In this document: piece by piece, positions 49,940-61,689 of the stretch | How the letters are laid out: each line of letters begins with the position of its first letter | Numbering within the stretch: position 1 is the stretch's first letter | Origin: Tenrec ecaudatus | Taxonomy: Eukaryota; Chordata; Mammalia; Afrosoricida; Tenrecidae | Reading direction: 5' to 3' | NCBI RefSeq assembly: GCF_050624435.1 | Contig: NC_134547.1 | Coordinates: 25,007,374 to 25,071,373 of the forward strand | Length of the DNA: 64,000 nucleotides | Program-made: the position numbers and the translations under genes | The notes under the pieces: model-generated | Database searches by the model: none | The model's input: only the letters and a program-made list of their open reading frames with translations | What the model was told of the DNA's origin: nothing

Positions 49940-51060
49940 GGGAAGATGGTGACTGAGTAACACATACCAGAGGGACTCCACAGAAATCAACCCAGGAGAG
50001 CTACTAAGAGGGAAATTCAACACTGCTGGGTCGCAGGAGGCGCATCATAAAGATAAGTAGGCACAGATCCACAAGGTTTGAAGGGACTGGCGGGCCCTCA
50101 AAGTTTAGTATTAAGGTAGTAGATAGACATTGGGCCTCCATTCAAGTACTGCCTCAATGCAACACTGTGTTCTATTAAACTGGCATTCCATGATGCTCAC
50201 CTTCCCAACACAATCGATGAAGACAAATGAGTGCATAAGCAAATGTGGTGAAGAAAACTGATGGTGGCAAAAGATATAGTGTCTAAGGTCTTAAAGACTC
50301 AAGGTAAACAAGCGACCATCTAGCTGAGGAGCAACAAAGCCCACATGGAAGAAGCACACCAGCCTGTGGGATTATGAGGTGTCAAAGGGATGAAGTAGGA
50401 GCCATCAAAGAACAAAAAATATTATCATTGTGAACGAGGGGGGTGCAGATTAGGGAACCAAGAGAGACTCATCTGTAGACAACTGGACATCCCCTTACAG
50501 AAGGGTTGGGGGGTGGGGCGAGACAGCCAATCAGGATGCATTGTAGCAACAATGAAAGTTACAACTTTCTTCTAGTTCTTTAATGCTTCCTTCCCCACCA
50601 CTATCATGATCCCAATTCTAATTTAAAATCTGGCTAGATGAGAGGATGTACACTGGTACAGATAGGAACTGGAAAAACAGGGAATCCAGGACAGATGATC
50701 CCTTCAGGACCAGTGGTGAGAGTGGAGATACCAGGAGGGTGGAAGGAAGGGGGGGAGGGGAAACCGATTACAAGGATGTACATATAACCTCCTCCCTGGG
50801 GAATGGACAACAGAAAAGTTGGTGGTGGGCGATGTTGGACAGTGCAAGATATTACAAAATAATACATTGCCAAGGGTTAATGAGAGAGAGGGCAGCGACG
50901 GGTGGGGGGGGGGGAATGAGGAGCTGATGCCAAGGGCTTAAGTGGAGAGCAAATGTTTTGAGAATGATGTGGGCAACGAATGTACAAATGTGCTTGACAC
51001 AATTGATGTGCTATGGATTGTGATAAGAGTTGTATGAGCCCCCAATAAAATGATTTAAAA
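49940..51060 (+). mobile_element. L1 with 5' leader joined directly to 3' UTR
   Basis: About 163 bp resembling an L1 5' end (gggaagatggtgactgagta ...) are joined at 50,102/50,103 to the 3' UTR at gtttagtattaaggtagtag. ORF1 and ORF2 are missing. The join on the 3' side lies exactly after the AG of tttatag in unspliced copies (compare 13,181-13,187). The tail ends gcccccaataaaatgattta near 51,055. Confidence 0.65.
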
Positions 51061-51126
51061 AATAAAGATTTATTTGAACATAAAAAATAGATATAACTGA
51101 TGGCATATATTCAATCTTGTTTTGTT

Positions 51127-51525
51127 AGGTGCCACCCAGTCAGTTCAGACTCGGTGACCCTATCGACAACATAAGGAAACAGTGCTTGTTTCTTGTGTCA
51201 TCCTTACACATGTTTTCTCTTTGAGCCTATGATTTCCGTCATGTCAATACATCTTTTTTGCTGTGCCTTTTCTGTAACAAGCATTCTTTCAGGGACTGGT
51301 CTCTCCTGAAAACCTGTCCAATGTCCAACATCTTGCCATCCTTGTATCTAAGGAGCATTCCGGCTGTACTTCTTCCAAGACAGATTTGTTGTTGTTTTTT
51401 GGCAGTCCATTTACTTCTAATATTTTTCACAAGCACCATAATTCAAATACATCAATTCTACATTGATCTTCCTTAATCAATGTCCAATTTTTACATGTGA
51501 ATGAGATGATTAAAAATGCCATGGC
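51127..51525 (-). mobile_element. RTE-type LINE, antisense, part 1
   Basis: ctaaggagcattccggctgt, acttcttccaagacagattt and ttttggcagtccatttactt are the antisense form of the afrotherian RTE 3' region. The copy is cut at 51,525 by an L1 insertion and resumes at 54,286. Confidence 0.85.
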
Positions 51526-54285
51526 CCCCAAAAGACTGGACTGGAAAACGCTCCTAAGGGCCAGCAACGATCCCTGAACTAACTACAAGCTTTTCTCTTG
51601 TGAACTGTTTTGTTCTGTTCTTTGTCAGTGGTTTGTTTTTGTTGTTTTGTTGCCTAGTTGTATACTGTTGCTTTGTTTTCCTCTGTCTTGTTTTCGTGCA
51701 TGTTAGTGTCTCCACAGGTCTGTCTGAATAGGACAGGCTGGATGAACTATCTGGAGGAAAAACAACGGGACCGACAGTTCCGGGGGGACTTGGGGTGGGG
51801 GGGTAGAGGGGTATAAGGAAGTGGTGTTAACAAACCCAGGGACAAGGGAAAAACATGGGACCCCAAATGGTAGAGAAGGGGGAGTGGCAGGCCTGGTGGG
51901 AAATGATCAAGGGTAAGGTTGCTTAGAGAAGAGGTATACTCTAGCCCAGGTGGCGACGAAGCATGGTAGTAGGGCAGGAGGAAAGTCAAGGGAGATGGAG
52001 GAAAGAGCTAGGAGTCAAAGGGCATTCATGGAGGTCTAGACAAAGACAGGTACATGCAAATATATATAGGAGGATGGGGAAATAGATCTATGTGTCTATA
52101 TTTATAGGTCAAGTATTAAGGTGGCGGAAGGACCTTGGGCCTCTACTCAAACACTCCCTCAATGTATGAATACCTTCTTTTATTAAATTGGAACTCTATG
52201 ATGCTCACTCTCCCAATAAAACGGCTAGAGCCAAAGTGGGTGAACAAGTAAATGTGGTGAAGAAAGCGGATGGTGCCCGGCTATCAAAAGAGATAGTGAC
52301 TGGGGTCTTAAAGGCTTGAAGATAAACAAGCAGCCATCTAGCTCAGAAGCAACAAAGTCCACATGGAAGAACACACCAGCCTGTGTGATCGAGTGGTCCC
52401 AAAGGGATCAGTTACCAGGCATCAAAGAACAAAAAATCATATCATTGACTGCAAACCTCCATGATAGGATCGCTGAAGACAAATGGGTGCATAAGCAAAT
52501 GTGGTGAAGAAAGCTGATGGTGCCCGGCTATCAAAAGAGATAGTGTCTGGGGTCTTAAAGGCTTGAAGGTGAACAAGCGGCCATCTAGCTCAGAAGCAAA
52601 TAAGCCCACATGGAAGAAGCACATCGGCCAGTGCGATCCCGAGGTGCCCAAGGGACCAGGTATAAGGCATCATGCAAAAAAAAAAAAAGATATAAGTGTG
52701 TGTATGTATGTGTATATATGTGTATATGTATATATGTATGTATATATGTATATATATATATATATATCATAATAAATGAAGGGGGAAGTGCAGAGTGGAG
52801 ACCCAAGGCCCAAGTGTTGACCAATGGAGATCCCCTCATAGAGGGGTTTAGGAGAGGAGATGGGTTAATTAGGGTGTGAGGTAGTATCGATGAAGAACAC
52901 AGCTTTCCCCCAGATCCTGGATGCTTCCTCCCCCCAACTACCATGATCCGAATTCTACCTTGCAGGGCTGGATAGGACAGAGGCTGTACACGGGTACATA
53001 TGAGCGTTGGAGGTACAGGGAATCCAGGGTGGATGATACCTTCAGGACCAAGGGTGTGAGGGACGATGCTGGGAGAGTGGAGGGTGAGTGGGTTGGAAAG
53101 GGGGAACTGATTACAAGGATCCACATGTGACCTCTTCCCTGGGAGAGGGACAGCAGAGAAGGGGGGAAGGGAGACTCTGGATAGGGCAAGATATGACAAA
53201 ATAACGAGGTATAAATTACCAAGGGCATACGAGGGAGGGGGGAATGGGGAGGGAGGGGGGTGGAAAAAAGAGGACCTGATGCAAGGGGCTTAAGTGGAGA
53301 GCAAATGCCTTGAGAATGATTGGGGCAGGGAATGTATGGATGTGCTTTATACAATTGATGTATGTATATGTATGGATTGTGGTAAGAGTTGCTTGAGTCC
53401 CTAATAAAATGTAAAAGAAGAAAAGAGAATAAAATGATTAGGGCAAAGACAGTACAGATGTGATTTATACAATTGATGTATGTATATGTATGAACTGTGA
53501 AAAGAATTGTATCAGCCCCATTAAATTGTTAAAATAAAAAAAATTTTTAAAAAAAAGCAAAAAAAAAAAAGATGTAAGTGTGTGTATGTATGTGTAGATA
53601 TGTGTATATGTATGTGTATATATGTATATATGTGCCATATTAAATGAAGGGGGAAGTGCAGAGTGGAGACCCAAGGACCAAATGTCGGCCAATGGAGATC
53701 CCCTCATAGAGGCGTTTAGGCGAGGAGATGGGTTAATTAGGGTGTGAGGTAGTACCGATGAAGAACACAGCTTTCCCCCAGATCCTGGATGCTTCCTCAC
53801 CCCAACTACCATGATCCGAATTCTACCTTGCAGGCCTGGATAGGACAGAAGCTGTACACTGGTACATATGAGGGCTGGAGGCACAGGGAATCCAGGGTGG
53901 ATGATACCTTCAGGACCAAGGGTGTGAGGGCCGATGCTGGGAGAGTGGAGGGTGAGTGGGTTGGAAAGGGGGAACTGATTACAAGGATCCACATGTGACC
54001 TCTTCCCTGGGAGAGGGACAGCAGAGAAGGGGGGAAGGGAGACTCCTGATAGGGTAAGATATGACAAAATAACGATGTATAAATTACCAAGGGCACATGA
54101 GGGAGGGGAGAAAGGGGAGGGAGTGGGGAAAAAAAAGAGGACCTGATGCAAGGGTCTTAAGTGGAGAGCCTTGAGAATGATTGGGGCAGGGAATGTATGG
54201 ATGTGCTTTATACAATTGATGTATGTATATGTATGGATGGTGATAAGAGTTGTATGAGTCCCTAATAAAATGTAAAAAAAGAAAA
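51526..54285 (+). mobile_element. Composite L1 3' UTR insertion with three tails
   Basis: One target-site duplication (aaaaatgccatggc at 51,512-51,525; aaaaatgccacggc at 54,286-54,299) bounds 2,760 bp. Inside are a long 3' UTR with doubled module (52,260 and 52,507), a microsatellite (52,676-52,767), two tandem tails ending near 53,545, and then a second partial 3' UTR from its microsatellite (53,556) to a third tail at 54,285. Either the second part landed in the poly(A) tail of the first, or the source RNA was already tandem. Confidence 0.8.
52676..52767. repeat. A-run plus TG/TA microsatellite in L1 3' UTR
   Basis: Poly(A) of 14, then gtgtgtatgtatgtgtatat units ending in (TA)n. Equivalent tracts lie at 53,556-53,636 and 55,255-55,330. 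Confidence 0.9.
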
Positions 54286-55186
54286 AAAAATGCCACGGCA
54301 TGGTCAGGTGCTACTTGGTACTCAAAATATTCAGTTACCCAAATACATGTCTTCTGATTTCTTTGACTGCTGCATCCATGAGCATTGATTGTGGATCCAA
54401 TCAAGACAAAATCCTTGACAACTTCAACCTTTTCTCCATTTATCATGCTGTTACCTACTGGTCCAGTTGTATTTTGGTTTACCTTATAGAGTAGTAACCC
54501 ATACTGAAGGCTGCAATCCTTGACCTTCATCAGCAAGTGCTTCCATTTCTCTTCATTTTCAGCAAGCAAGGTTGTGACATCCACATATTGCAGTTTGTTA
54601 ATATGCCTTCCTCCAATTCTGGTGTCACATTCTTCATATAATCGAGCTAATCATACAGATTGAGTAAGTATGGTAAGACAGTATAAACCTGACCAACACC
54701 TTTCATGATTTTAAACTATGCAGTATTCCCATGTTTGATAAATTACAGAATGGAGACATAGGTACATAGGTAGAAATTTTCAATTTCTGTATCACTAGCT
54801 TGAATGGTTGGTATGTAAATTTGAATAATCACAATTGTTTGGATTTCCTTATATGAGGATAGATTTTGCATCACAGACAGCATTATACTCTAGATCTTGA
54901 AATGTCCTTTTTGACAATGCATGAAACACTATTCCTCTTGAATCTATCATTCTCAGCAAGCTACATTTAGATTCAGAATGGCCAATGCTAGTCCATTTTG
55001 GTTCACTAACACCACGAATATCTATTTCTGTCTTCCATTTCATTTTTTACAACTCTCAATTTTCCTAAATCCCTACATTCTAAGTTCCATTACTGTATAT
55101 ACTCAAGTATATGACCTGAATATCTGCCGAAGCACCTAATTTTACCACAAAAATTACATTAAAATGTGCTGAAAAACGTGGCTTAC
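54286..55186 (-). mobile_element. RTE-type LINE, antisense, part 2, with reverse transcriptase remnant
   Basis: On the minus strand, about 54,330-54,584 reads MDVTTLLAENEEKWKHLLMK, VKDCSLQYGLLLYKVNQNTT and INGEKVEVVKDFVLIGSTIN. This is the C-terminal side of an RTE reverse transcriptase around and after the catalytic ADD block, here degraded (MDVTT in place of the usual ADDTT). Another open stretch at 54,849-55,043 belongs to the same element. It is cut again at 55,186. Confidence 0.85.
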
Positions 55187-56120
55187 CCACATGGAAGAAG
55201 CACACCGGCCAGTGCGATCACGAGGTGCCAAGGGACCAGGTATAAGGCATCATGCAAAAAAAAACAAACAACGATATAAGTGTGTGTATGTATGTGTATA
55301 TATGTGTATATGTATATGTATATATATACCATATTAAATGAAGGGGGAAGTGCAGAGTGGAGACCCAAGGCCCAAGTGTCGGTCAATGGAGATCCCCTCA
55401 TAGAGGCGTTTAGGAGAGGAGATGGGTTAATTAGGGTGCGAGGTAGTACCGATGAAGAACACAGCTTTCCCACAGATCCTGGATGCTTCCCCCCCCCCCC
55501 CCCAACTACCATGATCCAAATTCTAACTTGCAGGCCTGGATAGGACAGAGGCTGTACACTGGTACATATGAGGGCTGGAGGTACAGGGAATCCAGGGTGG
55601 ATGATACCTTCAGGACCAAGGGTGTGAGGGACGATGCTGGGAGAGTGGAGGGTGAGTGGGTTGGAAAGGGGGAACTGATTACAAAGATCCACATGTGACC
55701 TCTTCCCAGGGAGAGGGACAGCAGAGAAGGGGGGAAGGGAGACTCCGGATAGGGCAAGATATGACAAAATAACGATGTATAAATTACCAAGGGCACATGA
55801 GGGAGAGGAGAAAGGGGAGGGAGGGGGAAAAAAAAGAAGACCTGATGCAAGGGGCTTAAGTGGAGAGCAAATGCCTTGAGAATGATTGGGCCAGGGAATG
55901 TATGGATGTGCTTTATACAATTGATGTATGTATATGTATGGATGGTGATAAGAGTTGTATGAGTCCCTAATAAAATGTAAAAAAAGAAAAGAGGAGAAAA
56001 AATGATTAGGGCAAAGACTGTACAGATGTGCTTTATACAATTGATTTATGTATACGTATGAACTGTGATAAGAATTGTATGAGCCCCTAATAAATTGTTA
56101 AAATTAAAAAACAAAAAACA
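55187..56120 (+). mobile_element. L1 3' UTR insertion (934 bp) with two tails
   Basis: The duplication aaaaacgtggcttac (55,172-55,186) and aaaaatgtggcttac (56,121-56,135) bounds a single insertion. It holds the microsatellite, a C-run (55,489-55,502), a first tail ending gagtccctaataaaatgtaa and a complete second tail ending gagcccctaataaattgtta. A 285-codon minus-strand frame (55,183-56,040) covers most of it. Confidence 0.88.
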
Positions 56121-56135
56121 AAAAATGTGGCTTAC

Positions 56136-56440
56136 ACTCAAGCATATATGGTAATTGGTGTTTTCAGCTATCTCTTCTCCTTTTGAGTCATGTCCCATCA
56201 GTAAATGAAGGTCATGAAGGCTTTACTCATGTAGGGTGTATTCCACCCACATCACAATAGACTCTACTTTGTGAAGGCAGTTCTCCTGGAGTCATACTGA
56301 GTGTCTTCTGGAGTCATACTGAGTGTCTCCTGGAGTCATACTGAGTGTCTTCTGGACTGAAGGCTCATCTTCTGGCACCATCTCTGACAATGTTGTTTCT
56401 ACTCTTAAGGTTTTCTGTATCTGATTCACTCTGTTTGTCT
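56136..56440 (-). mobile_element. RTE-type LINE, antisense, part 3
   Basis: Continues the element after the second L1 insertion: catgaaggctttactcatgt, ccacccacatcacaatagac. It contains a small tandem repeat at 56,287-56,356. Confidence 0.65.
56287..56356. repeat. Minisatellite, about 24-bp unit, three copies
   Basis: ctggagtcatactgagtgtc is repeated three times with alternating cttct/ctcct linkers. Confidence 0.92.
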
Positions 56441-56810
56441 CCCTGTGAGACATTCCTGTTCACAAGCCACTGGGAGCTACACTGATGGAGCCAGGGCCCT
56501 GGAGATGGAGGAGTCATATGGAGACCCATGACATCGCTCAGATGCTTCCACCACCACTGGATCCGGATTTTTCACCCACTGGCCTGTGATTTTCCTCATT
56601 CAACATCATTGCATGTGTTGCTTGAGTCTGAAGAGGAATTTATAGACTGGTATTGGACATATGGACTAATATCAGACTTATGGACTTGATCTGGACTGGG
56701 CAGGGATGTTTTCTCAATATACAGTTGCTCTTTTATATAAAGTTCTTTTTTATACACGAGTGTCTCCCTGGATCTCTCTACCTGGACTAACACACACAAC
56801 CACCACAGTA
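56440..56810 (+). repeat. Interspersed afrotherian repeat of unknown class
   Basis: caagccactgggagctacac, cttccaccaccactggatcc, gtctgaagaggaatttatag and gggatgttttctcaatatac are phrases I associate with a dispersed afrotherian repeat; the family name is not known to me. Confidence 0.5.
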
Positions 56811-56889
56811 AACCTGAGTCATGAATATCCCCGGGAGAAGCAGCTAGATTATGGGCCCCAAATGAACTCTAGCTCCAGCCCAAGAATAG

Positions 56890-57850
56890 TCAGTTCTGAA
56901 AACATGGCCCTGCTCAATACTCACTCACATGAAAAGATCACTGAAGAGTGTCCTACGCATTGTGGTGAGAAAGCAGATGGTGCCTGGCTCTCAAGTGGAA
57001 TCGTGTTTGTGGTTTTAAGGTGTGTATTCAAATAAAAAGCCATCTAAGTAAGGAGTCCACTAAGCCAACATGGAAGAAAACCAGCTCGTATGAGTCAAAG
57101 ATGACAATAAACTCAAATATGATGAAAGAAGTAATATCAGACCTAAAATTATGAACACCCAATTTGTGGAAGGCTATGGAGGACAGTGGGAGCCCAAAAT
57201 CCATCTGCAGAATATCAAGACAAATTAAGCCACTGGCAGATCTCTAGTTACAGGCAAAGGTCTGAAATACTTACTACCAAACAAAAATCATTGTCATCCT
57301 GATTATGCTGGATCAAACTTGGGATTTGATCAGTTGACCTTCTAGATCCATCCTGAATTTGTTCTAGGTGTAAGGATCTCTTGCTTACTCCATGATAAAA
57401 ACTTCTTCCCTGGCCTTTAAAATATTGATGGTGGTGGGTTAGGAAAAAAAAATGATGGTGGTGCTTTTTATTTGTCTTTATATATTATTGTCTTATCCAT
57501 ATCATTTTATTTTTTGTTATTATTTCTGTTGGATTTACCAGTTGAAGCACAGGAGTGGATAAATATAGTTAACTGATGAAAGGGTTTCTAGGAGATATAG
57601 GGGTGGGTGAGCAGGGATTGGGGAGGGTGAGGCTATTTCGGGAGTAAACAATGAAGGTGGGAGGGGGAGTGAGTACTAGGACTCAAGGTGATTACACAAC
57701 TCAATTTAAAGATGATTTAACCATGGGAGTGGGGGGGTATAGAGAAAATATTCTGAAATTGTGGTAATGATTGTACAATTCTTCTTGATATGACTGAACT
57801 ATTGAATTGTGTGAATGTGGATTAAAGAGAATTTCAAAACTTAAAGTACA
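56890..57850 (+). mobile_element. Old L1 3' UTR, plus strand
   Basis: catggccctgctcaatactc, gcagatggtgcctggctctc and gtccactaagccaacatgga are the older form of the young 3' UTR module. The end reads cttcttgatatgactgaact and gaattgtgtgaatgtggatt. Confidence 0.7.
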
Positions 57851-57949
57851 ATGCTTTCTGTAATATGAAAATATCTATATACCTACAAGGAAGCCCAATT
57901 AGTATGACTATTATTCTAATTTAAGAATAAAGAAATTGAATTCTACCAA

Positions 57950-60130
57950 CTTCAGTCTGAACTGATCACAAATATAATCAAGATGCATTATTGATAATTG
58001 GAATGAGAGCTGGAACAAAGAGGGACAATAGTTTGAAACTATGGCTTCAGAGAAACAAAAGTTGCTGATTGCATGATAGAATTTTCTGAGATGGACTTAA
58101 ATGCAATACCTTTTTCAACAACATAATGTGTACTTGGATAGACAGCATACAGAATGTATAGCTAGGTCTCATACTGACTACCTCCATGGGAAGAGATGAC
58201 AGAGAAGCTCAGTAATAGCAGCCAAAAGGCTGACTGTGAAACAGAACATCAATTGCTCACATAAAAGTTCAGGTTGATGTTGAAAATTAAAACATGCCCA
58301 CAAAAGCCCCAATATGACCTTGCATATATCCCACCTCAATTTTATAGACACATCAAGAACAGCATTAAATATTAACAACACTGATGACAACTGATATGCT
58401 GTGGGATGAAATAAATGACAAGGTTATATAATAAGAAAGCAATATGCCAATAAAAAGAAAATAAAGCAGATATCAGAAGAGACCCTAAAACTTGCAGTTG
58501 ATCATAGATCAACTGTAATAAATTTAAGAAATGAAGTTCACAGAAAATCACAAAGGGCAGATTAATGAGACAAAGTATCAAATATGCAGACTTGAAGTTA
58601 GAAAACCAAAAAGGAAGAACACACTCAACATATCTCATGCTGAAGGACTGAAAAAAAAAATCCAAGCCTTGAGTTAAACATTAAGGATTCCTATGGGCAA
58701 AATATTGAACAAAGCAGGAAGTACCCAAAGATGATGGGAAGAACACTCACTGTACTGAAAAGTACATTCAGCTATTTTAAGAGGTAACTTCTGATCACAA
58801 ACCAATGGTATTGAAGGAAGAAGTCCAAGCCCTATCAAAGGCATTCGCAAAAAATAAAGTTCCTGCAATTGGTCAATGGAAATGTTTCTTCAGCAAAGTA
58901 ATATACAGGCTCGTCTATGCCTAAGAAATTTGGCACAAGCTTACAAGGCCAACTGAAAATCTGTGCCTACGTCAAAGAAAGGTGACACAACAGACTGCAG
59001 AAGTTATCAAACTTCTTATATTAATATCTGTTAAATCAACTTTTGCTGAAAAAAATTCATCAATGGTTACAATCAACAGAGTGCTGCCAGAAATTCAAGT
59101 CAGATTCAGGAGAGGATGTGGAACAAAGGATTTATCATTGATTATATGAGATGGATCTTGGCTGAACAAAGATAACAACTGTTGCTACTTGCGTTGTAAA
59201 GGTAACAGGGTACATAGATCATAACTATTGATCACATTTGGAAAAATGGGAATTCCTCAACCCTTGATCATCCCTGTACAAACCAAGTGGTATTTGAGGC
59301 ATTCATTGGAATAGAACAATATGGGGCTGTTTAAAAGCAGCTAATATTCATGTCAGAGCTGCTTTCTTTTGCCATATTTAATCAAAATATATGGTGAAGT
59401 AATAATCTAAGAACATATGAAGACAGGCCCAGGATTGGAGAGAGTGTTTATTAACAACTTACAATATACAGATGACACCTCAACTGCTACAGGTGAGGAC
59501 CTGAAACACTTGCTGATGAAGATCAAGGGTTGCAATCTTCAGTATGGAATACAACTCAATGCAAAGGAAACCAAAACCCTTATAATCAGTAGTCAACATT
59601 ATGGTAAAGACTAATATTATCTAAAATGTCATTCTGCTTGGATTGACAAGCAATGCCCATGGAAGGAGCAGTCAAGAAAACAAACAGTATTGCACTGGAC
59701 AAATCTGCTGCACAAGACATTTTAGTGTTGAAGAGCAAGGGAGTCACTTTGAGACTGAGACCTGTCTGACCCAAGAGAGTATGGCATTTGGGCATTAAGA
59801 CCAGAGAAGAATGGATACATTTGAATCATGGTATTGATGAAGAACAGTGAGAAGACCAGGGACAGGCAGAACAAGTATTCTAGAACAAATACAGCTAGAA
59901 TGATCCTTAATGGTAAAGATGACAAGATTTCATTTCACATACTTTGAACATATTGTCTCAAGATGTTGGACATCAGACTTGTTAAAATAGGGTAGTAAAA
60001 AAGATTCTCACAATGGACTGATAAAATGGTTACAAGTTCAAACCTAATTGTGAAGAGGCACAGGACGGTAGTATTTTGCTCTTTTGTACACTGGGTTGCT
60101 ATGAGGAACCAACTAAATAGCACCTAAAAA
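57950..60130 (+). mobile_element. RTE-type LINE with reverse transcriptase remnant, plus strand
   Basis: At 59,417-59,614 a 65-codon frame reads NNLQYTDDTSTATGEDLKHL and LMKIKGCNLQYGIQLNAKET. TDDT stands where RTE reverse transcriptases have ADDT, the metal-binding aspartates being kept in this fragment. Upstream text at 59,080-59,160 (gaaattcaagtcagattcag, gaggatgtggaacaaagga) is the conserved QAGFR-like region. Stops and gaps are frequent, so it is inactive. The 3' end near 60,100 resembles AfroSINE tails, as expected since that SINE borrows RTE ends. Confidence 0.8.
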
Positions 60131-60133
60131 TGA

Positions 60134-60349
60134 TCAGCTTAATGAGCTTTGTCTTCTCTTGATGAATGTTTCTTCTTGATTACATTTCATTGACTTACCT
60201 TCAATGCTACCTACTTCTGTAATCTTTTGGATTTTAATTTGCTGTGTTGGTATAATTTCTAATGTTTCATTTATTTTGTTATTGTAGTCGTCCCTGAATT
60301 TTCCCAAAGTTTTGTTTGCCTTGCAATATTCTCTATGTAAAATGCCCAA
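60134..60349 (-). pseudogene. L1 ORF1-like fragment, antisense
   Basis: Seventy-one open codons on the minus strand (LHREYCKANKTLGKFRDDYN, then INETLEIIPTQQIKIQKITE) look like the coiled-coil part of an L1-type ORF1. Diverged and isolated. Confidence 0.4.
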
Positions 60350-60544
60350 TTATTAACTATGAGGAAGTTCCCATGACATTTCTTCCTTAGAAAGGGTTTC
60401 TAGATCTTTATTTTGGTGAATTGTTTCTTTGGGTGAAATGAAATTGAATTCTTCAGTGTACTGTAATGGTACTATTTGTACTTAATTGGTGATTATATGT
60501 TGTTAGGTGCTAAGCACCTGTCTCCTTATGGGTGTGACACAGAA

Positions 60545-60850
60545 CGGGAATGACTATAATTCTCTGTTCACTGCGGAGTGCAGTTGAGAACAGATTTAGA
60601 AGATGTTGGCCACTATCATTAGTCAAAAAGTGGCCCCCACCTGTAGGTAGAACTCCTATGGTAAATGGGTGGGGGGAGGGGGAGGGCTGGGCACCTGGGC
60701 TGCCAGCTATTGATATGGGGCAGTTGTCAGCTCATTGTTCTGATCAAACCCTGTTCACAAAACTTCATAATGTTCACCAGCAATGGGTACAAGAAGAAAA
60801 TCTTCCAATGTTGATTATAGTGATGATTTCACATTAAACACAAATTTCAT
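60545..60850 (+). repeat. Old L1 3' end
   Basis: gggggagggggagggctggg, tgatcaaaccctgttcacaa and gttgattatagtgatgattt resemble the 57,650-57,800 end. Confidence 0.45.
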
Positions 60851-61034
60851 AATGGATGTGCTGTAATGTCAGTTGAGAATTTACTAGTCTCGTGTCTTCA
60901 TATTTAGATTTTATTCAGCTTCTTGTAGTCAGCATTCAAATAATCTCTCTATCCTCTCCTCTAAAACTGAGGGTCCCTGGATTTTCATTCGTGTTTTATT
61001 TGGTCTTTCACATATTTCTTGTACAGGATCTTGG

Positions 61035-61470
61035 TAGTGTGTCTGTTTGGGCCAGGTCCGGACCAGGCAGCCCCTTGCACCAGCCTCTCAAGAAGACAAA
61101 TGACCTGCGGAACTTCAAAGCAGCTGCCTCCAGCATGTCACAAAGCTTACCCCCGGGCAGAACACAGACTCCCCCCCAGCGTGCCAGGAAGCAAGTTTGC
61201 TGAGAACAAGATGATTTATGGACAGGTCATCTCCTGCTCCGAAACTTGCAGCCGCAGTACAAAGAACCTCCCTTCCCCTTACCGGCCCATATGCCTTTAA
61301 GCTCATATAATATGTATATATCCTGCCACCCTAGCACCATGCGCGACTTCCTTAACCTATTCTTGTTGGGTTGCGGAATCCATCTGGGAGTTCTTTTCCC
61401 TCAATAAAATCTTTCTCTTTCACTCATTTTTGTCTGAACCCTGCCTCTGTTCTGTGACTCTGTCTCAATC
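61035..61470 (+). mobile_element. LTR-like unit of an endogenous retrovirus, plus strand
   Basis: The unit has a TATA-like stretch (catataatatgtatata from about 61,304) and AATAAA at 61,403-61,408, followed by a T/C-rich region and gtgactctgtctca. This order is that of a retroviral LTR (U3, R, U5). No internal retroviral sequence adjoins, so it would be a solo LTR. I could not find a target duplication, and the edges are approximate. Confidence 0.6.
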
Positions 61471-61689
61471 TCTAGGTGTCTATTTAATCTTGGCAGAAGT
61501 CCTTCTTGATTATCTTTTAGTTCTATTTCCACATGACTTTTTGGAAAAGCTTTACTCACTTACTTAACATTTCATCATTTCATAATTTAAAATATAGTAG
61601 AGATGACCAAAACTACAGCCCCAACAAACACTTATGGGGTTGCTGAGTTGAAAATCTTAAACAGCACCCAACATGCACAGCAACAACAA

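Noticed and set aside
53465..54301. A 278-codon minus-strand frame as a host gene
   Set aside because: It is the reverse of an L1 3' UTR repeat with microsatellite-coded Tyr/Ile and Thr/His runs, and it is shared by other copies of the repeat.
56287..56356. Regular repeats as a CRISPR-like array
   Set aside because: The units are adjacent tandem copies without unique spacers.
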